DNA from: an uncultured Bacteroidales bacterium
Lineage (GTDB): Bacteria; Bacteroidota; Bacteroidia; Bacteroidales; UBA932
NCBI GenBank assembly: GCA_934717185.1
Contig: CAKUYQ010000003.1
Location: 1 to 64,000, forward strand
Direction: 5' to 3'
DNA length: 64,000 bases
Shown here: in pieces, positions 60,702-64,000 of the stretch
Layout: each line of letters begins with the position of its first letter
Position numbering within the stretch: position 1 is the stretch's first letter
Made by a program: the position numbers and the translations under genes
The notes under the pieces: generated by a model
Seen by the model: the letters and a program-made list of their open reading frames with translations, nothing else
Databases searched by the model: none
What the model was told of the DNA's origin: nothing

Positions 60702-61613
60702 ATGGACAATTCACAGTTGCATATTGACGCGCTAAAAAAAGCAATTAAAGAGAAGGCCGGCCGTTCCATGGATTCTCCCGGCGACTACGATTTTCTCTCA
60801 TCAGAGGTCAAGAGGGCAACCAACGAATATATAAGTCCAACCACCCTTAAAAGGTTTTTCAACTATATTCAGAGCAATGTAAGCACCAGAACATCCACCC
60901 TATCACTTCTCTCAAGATATTTGGGATACAAAGGGTGGGATGACTTCAAAGACAGTATTACATTGGCACAGGACAATCTGCCAAACGCCAACGAACAGCA
61001 GTACAATAATAGCAACAGTACAGCCACATCTGATGCAGCAGACAAAAATACAGATAATTTTGCAGGGAAAGGGATAAGGATAGTAAAACACAACGACTAC
61101 TATGCGCTTGTAGTTCCACGGAGAGCCACATGGGCGCTCTATGTCATACTCCTGTTTGTAGTATCTCTTCTTGTTTGTGTTGGAGTATTATACTCAAATT
61201 ATCTTGAAGAAAAGGATTCCATAGAGGGGGGTATAGAGTATGCACAGATAGATGACGGACAGGGTGGCAAGATAAGTTCCATTGAGCTGTTTGACACACT
61301 CTCAAAGATGGTACTTGAGAATACCAATATGGAATGCGCCAGAATAAAGTCAAAAATAGACTCATTACCTACCTTTAAAGAGAAGAACCATGTGCTAAGA
61401 CATTGGCACAGGCATAACAAAATGCACGCAGACGAATACCCTACAAAGATTATGAACATGTATCTTAACGGGGATGAGCCGGAATATAATCTCTACAGAA
61501 TATCGCTCATAAATGCTGCCAACAGCGCCTACGAGCAGTTTTACACAAAGATGAACGACTCCGTTATGGTTGCCATTGTAAAGGAGACAGAGGCTAAAAG
61601 ATCTGCAAAATAG
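60702..61613 (+). CDS. Single-pass membrane protein with N-terminal HTH-like domain
   Basis: A 303-residue protein. The N-terminal 90 residues (SQLHIDALKKAIKEKAGRSMDSPGDYDFLSSEVKRATNEYISPTTLKRFFNYI and a STLSLLSRYLGYKGWDDF helix pair) look like a DNA-binding domain common in Bacteroidetes. A polar linker, one membrane helix (about 163-185, ATWALYVILLFVVSLLVCVGVLY) and a C-terminal extracytoplasmic part follow. It is divergent from the TonB receptor operon with 209 nt between starts. It could sense an envelope signal and control that operon. This is an inference from position. Confidence 0.6.
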   Translation: MDNSQLHIDALKKAIKEKAGRSMDSPGDYDFLSSEVKRATNEYISPTTLKRFFNYIQSNVSTRTSTLSLLSRYLGYKGWDDFKDSITLAQDNLPNANEQQYNNSNSTATSDAADKNTDNFAGKGIRIVKHNDYYALVVPRRATWALYVILLFVVSLLVCVGVLYSNYLEEKDSIEGGIEYAQIDDGQGGKISSIELFDTLSKMVLENTNMECARIKSKIDSLPTFKEKNHVLRHWHRHNKMHADEYPTKIMNMYLNGDEPEYNLYRISLINAANSAYEQFYTKMNDSVMVAIVKETEAKRSAK

Positions 61614-61616
61614 TTT

Positions 61617-62150
61617 TTACGGTAACAATCCCGCAGGAATTTTCATTGCAATTGTACCACCTTCAATATCTATATCTACAATAAGTTCCTCATGCAGAGG
61701 CAGTAAAGTGCCGCATACCTCTATACATGAATTATTAGGGTACTCTATATAATCCGTTATCTCACCAACATAGCTGTTGTTCTCATCAAACAGTTTAAAC
61801 CCTATTATCGTCTTATGAAGATTTTCCGCAGCAAGCTCCCTCTGAGCCTTTTTTGGTAACCTTAAGGAATCTATATATATATCCTTCCCGACAAGTTCTT
61901 CCGAATGGGCAAAATCCCTTACAGTTGAGAATCTGACAATTGCACCGCTATTGCCTCTTTTGGTAATCTCCGTAATAAAAAAAGGGACAGGCAGTCCGTT
62001 AAAAAGAATGAACAACGGGTCCTTTTTCTTTACAAAATCAAAAAATGGAGAAGTTATCTTAATGACAACCTCTCCATCTGTGTGATAAGACTTTGCAACA
62101 CGCGCCACTACAAAAAGCGAATCAATACTTATGATATCATCCTTTGCCAT
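61617..62150 (-). CDS. rimM: 16S rRNA processing protein RimM
   Basis: Assists maturation of the 30S subunit head. The 177-residue protein begins DDIISIDSLFVVARVAKSYHTDGEVVIKI, the RimM start, and has the C-terminal PRC-barrel (KTIIGFKLFDENNSYVGEITDYIEYPNNSCIEV). The start at 62150 is chosen because the longer frame to 62372 is only the rpsP alanine tail read in another frame. It lies 16 nt after rpsP and is convergent with the HTH-TM gene, stop codons 3 nt apart. It contains an exact copy of the 11-mer at 61884. Confidence 0.93.
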   Translation of the reverse strand: MAKDDIISIDSLFVVARVAKSYHTDGEVVIKITSPFFDFVKKKDPLFILFNGLPVPFFITEITKRGNSGAIVRFSTVRDFAHSEELVGKDIYIDSLRLPKKAQRELAAENLHKTIIGFKLFDENNSYVGEITDYIEYPNNSCIEVCGTLLPLHEELIVDIDIEGGTIAMKIPAGLLP

Positions 62151-62166
62151 AGTTGCGCATGTACAT

Positions 62167-62751
62167 TTATGCTTCTGCAGGTGCTTCAGCAGCGGGAGCC
62201 TCAGTTGCGGCAGCAGCCTCTTCTGCAGCCTTTGCAGCAGCTTCTGCCTCCTCTCTTGCAGCAGCCTCAGCCGCAGCCTTAGCGGCAGCCTCTTCTGCTT
62301 TTCTCTTTGCGATTGCAGCAGCTCTCTCCTCATTAACCTTAGCCTCAGCCTCCAATGCACTCTTCTGTGCATTTACCTTACCCTGTGCCAAAGCAGCTTT
62401 CTTATTGTTGATCTTAGCCTCTTTCTCTGCAACCCAAGCAGCAAATTTTGCATCTGCCTGCTCCTGAGTCAAAGCGCCCTTCTTAACACCACCTTTAAGA
62501 TGTTTCTTTAGAAGAACACCCTTTGCAGAAAGGATTCTTTTGCAAGTATCAGATGGTTGTGCACCTTTCTCCATCCACTCAATTGCTTTGTCTGAGTTAA
62601 TGATGATATTTGCAGGATTAGTATTTGGATCGTATGATCCCAAAAGTTCAATAAAGCGTCCATCACGTGGAGCTCTGCTGTCGGCTACAACTATATGGTA
62701 ATAAGCATAGTTCTTCTTACCATGACGAGCCAATCTTATTCTTACAGGCAT
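62167..62751 (-). CDS. rpsP: 30S ribosomal protein S16 with alanine-rich C-terminal extension
   Basis: The first 85 residues are standard S16 (PVRIRLARHGKKNYAYYHIVVADSRAPRDGRFIELLGSYDPN). A lysine/alanine helix region follows (about 100-150), then a low-complexity Ala/Glu tail ending EAPAEA, giving 194 residues, twice the E. coli length. Such tails are usual in Bacteroidetes S16. It forms an operon with rimM (16 nt). A strong promoter lies upstream. Confidence 0.96.
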   Translation of the reverse strand: MPVRIRLARHGKKNYAYYHIVVADSRAPRDGRFIELLGSYDPNTNPANIIINSDKAIEWMEKGAQPSDTCKRILSAKGVLLKKHLKGGVKKGALTQEQADAKFAAWVAEKEAKINNKKAALAQGKVNAQKSALEAEAKVNEERAAAIAKRKAEEAAAKAAAEAAAREEAEAAAKAAEEAAAATEAPAAEAPAEA

Positions 62752-62814
62752 AACTGTAGTGAGTTTTAATGATTAATTATTAATAACTTCCTTATCTTCT
62801 CGAGAAAAGGTCTG

Positions 62815-62845
62815 CAAAGATACACCTTTTATTCATTAATACAAA
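62815..62845 (-). promoter_or_regulatory. Promoter of the rpsP-rimM operon
   Basis: On the minus strand TTTG (62842-62845), 19 nt, TATCTTTG (62815-62822). Both boxes and spacing match the Bacteroidetes consensus. The start would be near 62808. Confidence 0.8.
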
Positions 62846-62876
62846 AATTATAAATTTCACAAAAGACGGGGCAGAG

Positions 62877-63115
62877 TCAAAAAGCAAGAGCATAAATATC
62901 ATATTCCAAATTTTGCTTATCTTCCACCACCATAAAAATTGGGCTTGGAACAAAATATCCTTGGTCATTTATTATTTTTCCGTCAGAATAGCAGGTGTCA
63001 TTCTTACTAAAATCACAATAATGATCAATATAGTATTCGATACTATTTTATTTAATCCATTTTTTCCTTTTTTATCAATCTCTTCAAGAGCTTTTTGATA
63101 CTCACCCTCTGCTAT
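62877..63115 (-). pseudogene. Frameshifted gene remnant next to the Rhs fragment
   Basis: Two minus-strand frames read like protein and join at an A-rich run near 63050. The first (from 63115) gives EGEYQKALEEIDKKGKNGLNKI. The second gives EYYIDHYCDFSKNDTCYSDG and continues through VPSPIFMVVEDKQNLEYDIY to a TGA at 62877. No start codon is found, and a stop precedes the first frame. It may be the C-terminal part of an Rhs-associated or neighbouring gene that has lost its start. The family is not recognised. Confidence 0.4.
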
Positions 63116-63323
63116 TCAAGCCATTTTGCTCCATAAATTTTGCAGCTCCATAGTCTGTGAAGCCAATATTTCCCACCGTCTGCACCTCCTTGACGTTGTA
63201 TTTGTAGAGGTTGGTTGTCAATTGTGGGTAGCTGTTGCCTGTGGCTGTCCTCATACCCAAAGGGTAGTAGTCGTTCCTCTCCACCACCTTGGCCGGCAGC
63301 TTGAGCATATTGTAGCTTATTCT
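63102..63323 (-). pseudogene. Rhs-repeat core fragment with internal deletion
   Basis: The frame reads YNMLKLPAKVV, typical of an Rhs repeat (YNxLNLP), and passes at once to ERNDYYPLGMRTATGNSYPQL and TTNLYKYNVKEVQTVGNIGFTDYGA. These match the Rhs-associated core segment around YYPFG, YKYNGKE and LDYGAR. About 60-100 residues expected between the two parts are missing, and the core ends in a stop soon after DYGA. The frame starts inside the 3' end of the lipoprotein gene at 63317. It is a relic of a large polymorphic toxin or wall-associated Rhs gene. Confidence 0.7.
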
Positions 63324-63844
63324 TCAAAGTATTTTTCCCAGAAATCAAAATTAAAATTTATGGGCAGAATTCTAATTTTGTAGAAATCGTATTGAAGCTT
63401 ATATGGAAGACTATTTGGCTTATATTTAGTCCTATATAGGCAACTTATATCAATACTGCTTTCAAAAGATTTTTGATTTTTAATAAAAATTTCAACCCAT
63501 TCTCCATCCAAGGTAAGTTCGAAACATTTAACATCTTTAAATATAGAATCTTCAAAATACTTATCTAAATCTTTACTGTTAAATGTAATATTCTTAGCTT
63601 CAATTGGTTTATAGCGTTTCGTGCTGTGTGGTTTAATCCTAAATACGTGTAATAAGTTTCCTTTATGAAACCAAGCTACTTTATAATTATGGAAAGCTAT
63701 GGAATACACAAAAACGGTATCAACTTGATTATAAGACCTTTTTATTATTCTGTCAGTCCTTCTTTGCAAGCATGCTTGCGGATTACAACTACACAGTAAA
63801 ACAGACAGAAATAGCATTATAGTTATAATAATTCTTGTTTTCAT
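63317..63844 (-). CDS. Small lipoprotein of unknown function next to Rhs remnants
   Basis: A 175-residue protein with lipobox SVLLCSC (Cys near residue 19-21). The mature part is rich in aromatic and basic residues (QVDTVFVYSIAFHNYKVAWFHKGN, KDLDKYFEDSIFKDVKCFELTLDGEWVEIFIKN). I do not recognise a family. The start at 63844 gives a regular signal peptide. The frame continues to 63871. Lipoproteins in this setting are sometimes immunity proteins of Rhs toxins, but here the Rhs relic lies downstream, not upstream, so the link is uncertain. Confidence 0.55.
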   Translation of the reverse strand: MKTRIIITIMLFLSVLLCSCNPQACLQRRTDRIIKRSYNQVDTVFVYSIAFHNYKVAWFHKGNLLHVFRIKPHSTKRYKPIEAKNITFNSKDLDKYFEDSIFKDVKCFELTLDGEWVEIFIKNQKSFESSIDISCLYRTKYKPNSLPYKLQYDFYKIRILPINFNFDFWEKYFEE

Positions 63845-63959
63845 TCTTGTAGTATTTGTTAGTATTCGCACTGCTCGACATATGTTAGCAATACTTTTAT
63901 CATTGTAATATTTCTTCCCGACAAAAAGACCATTAGATTATTCTCTTTGGAATCATGTG

Positions 63960-64000
63960 TTATTTCAAGCGTGTCATATAACACGGCACGCTTGAAATAA
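63960..64000. terminator. 14-bp perfect hairpin at the right edge
   Basis: TTATTTCAAGCGTG and CACGCTTGAAATAA flank a 13-nt loop. It probably ends a transcript from a gene beyond the window. An exact 11-mer copy lies at 63914-63924. Confidence 0.6.

Noticed and set aside
62151..62372. Arginine/leucine-rich N-terminal extension of RimM
   Set aside because: It is the alanine-rich tail of rpsP read in another frame.
62082..62511. Several plus-strand ORFs antisense to rpsP
   Set aside because: They are shadows of the low-complexity S16 tail (Ala, Ser or Gln runs).

Overview
The window looks like Bacteroidales chromosome, AT-rich, with gene content close to that of the asaccharolytic Porphyromonas type. 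The evidence is the Bacteroidetes promoter signature (TAnnTTTG at -7, usually with TTG or TTTG about 19-21 nt upstream) before many genes, TonB-dependent receptors and DUF4876, DUF4831 and DUF3990 family proteins, an S46 dipeptidyl peptidase, and a succinate-to-4-hydroxybutyrate operon like that of Porphyromonas gingivalis. No species is assigned.

Layout. 1-1.3 kb: tRNA-Asn and a membrane-anchored HU-like protein with divergent promoters. 1.4-7.2 kb: sucD, 4hbD, abfT and abfD (succinyl-CoA to crotonyl-CoA) behind a cobalamin riboswitch. 7.5-14.1 kb: an HU protein and a tripartite RND efflux operon flanked by two copies of a miniature transposable element. 14.4-24.8 kb: M16 peptidase, an XRE/DUF2975 pair, a SIMPL protein, the rpsF-rpsR-rplI operon, a TPR/HTH sensor and pepD. 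24.9-31.2 kb: DUF4831 protein, LpxL-like acyltransferase, a three-gene ART-like module, a POT peptide transporter and a small membrane protein. 31.2-39.7 kb: a structured RNA candidate, a glycosyltransferase, and a TetR-controlled RND operon ending in a PII-like gene. 39.9-48.1 kb: the patatin/flippase/dut/murF operon, cyclophilin, nitroreductase and upp. 48.4-50.4 kb: a second cobalamin riboswitch heading a 39-residue peptide gene and a fimbrillin-like/DUF4465 lipoprotein. 50.6-61.6 kb: a five-gene run (TonB receptor, DUF4876 lipoprotein, beta-barrel, NapH-like ferredoxin, S46 peptidase) divergent from an HTH-TM regulator. 61.6-64 kb: rpsP-rimM and an Rhs-type gene graveyard.

How the genes fit together. 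Peptide use is a theme: DPP7-like S46 peptidase, M16 peptidase, PepD and a POT transporter, feeding amino-acid fermentation through succinate. One B12 riboswitch sits on the B12-independent succinyl-CoA to 4-hydroxybutyrate branch and the other on a predicted corrinoid-binding surface lipoprotein. This suggests that B12 supply sets the choice between butyrate (4HB route) and propionate (B12-dependent methylmalonyl-CoA mutase). That is an inference.

Three DNA-level signals are not explained by the genes. (1) A four-copy MITE with perfect TWA target duplications; two copies place promoter motifs just upstream of transport genes. (2) An 11-mer, CTTCCCGACAA, present 12 times exactly, in several reading frames and on both strands, sometimes as inverted pairs in terminators, resembling a DNA uptake sequence. 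(3) A family of intergenic composite repeats made of AT-rich cores and hexamer arrays, in nine gaps between genes.
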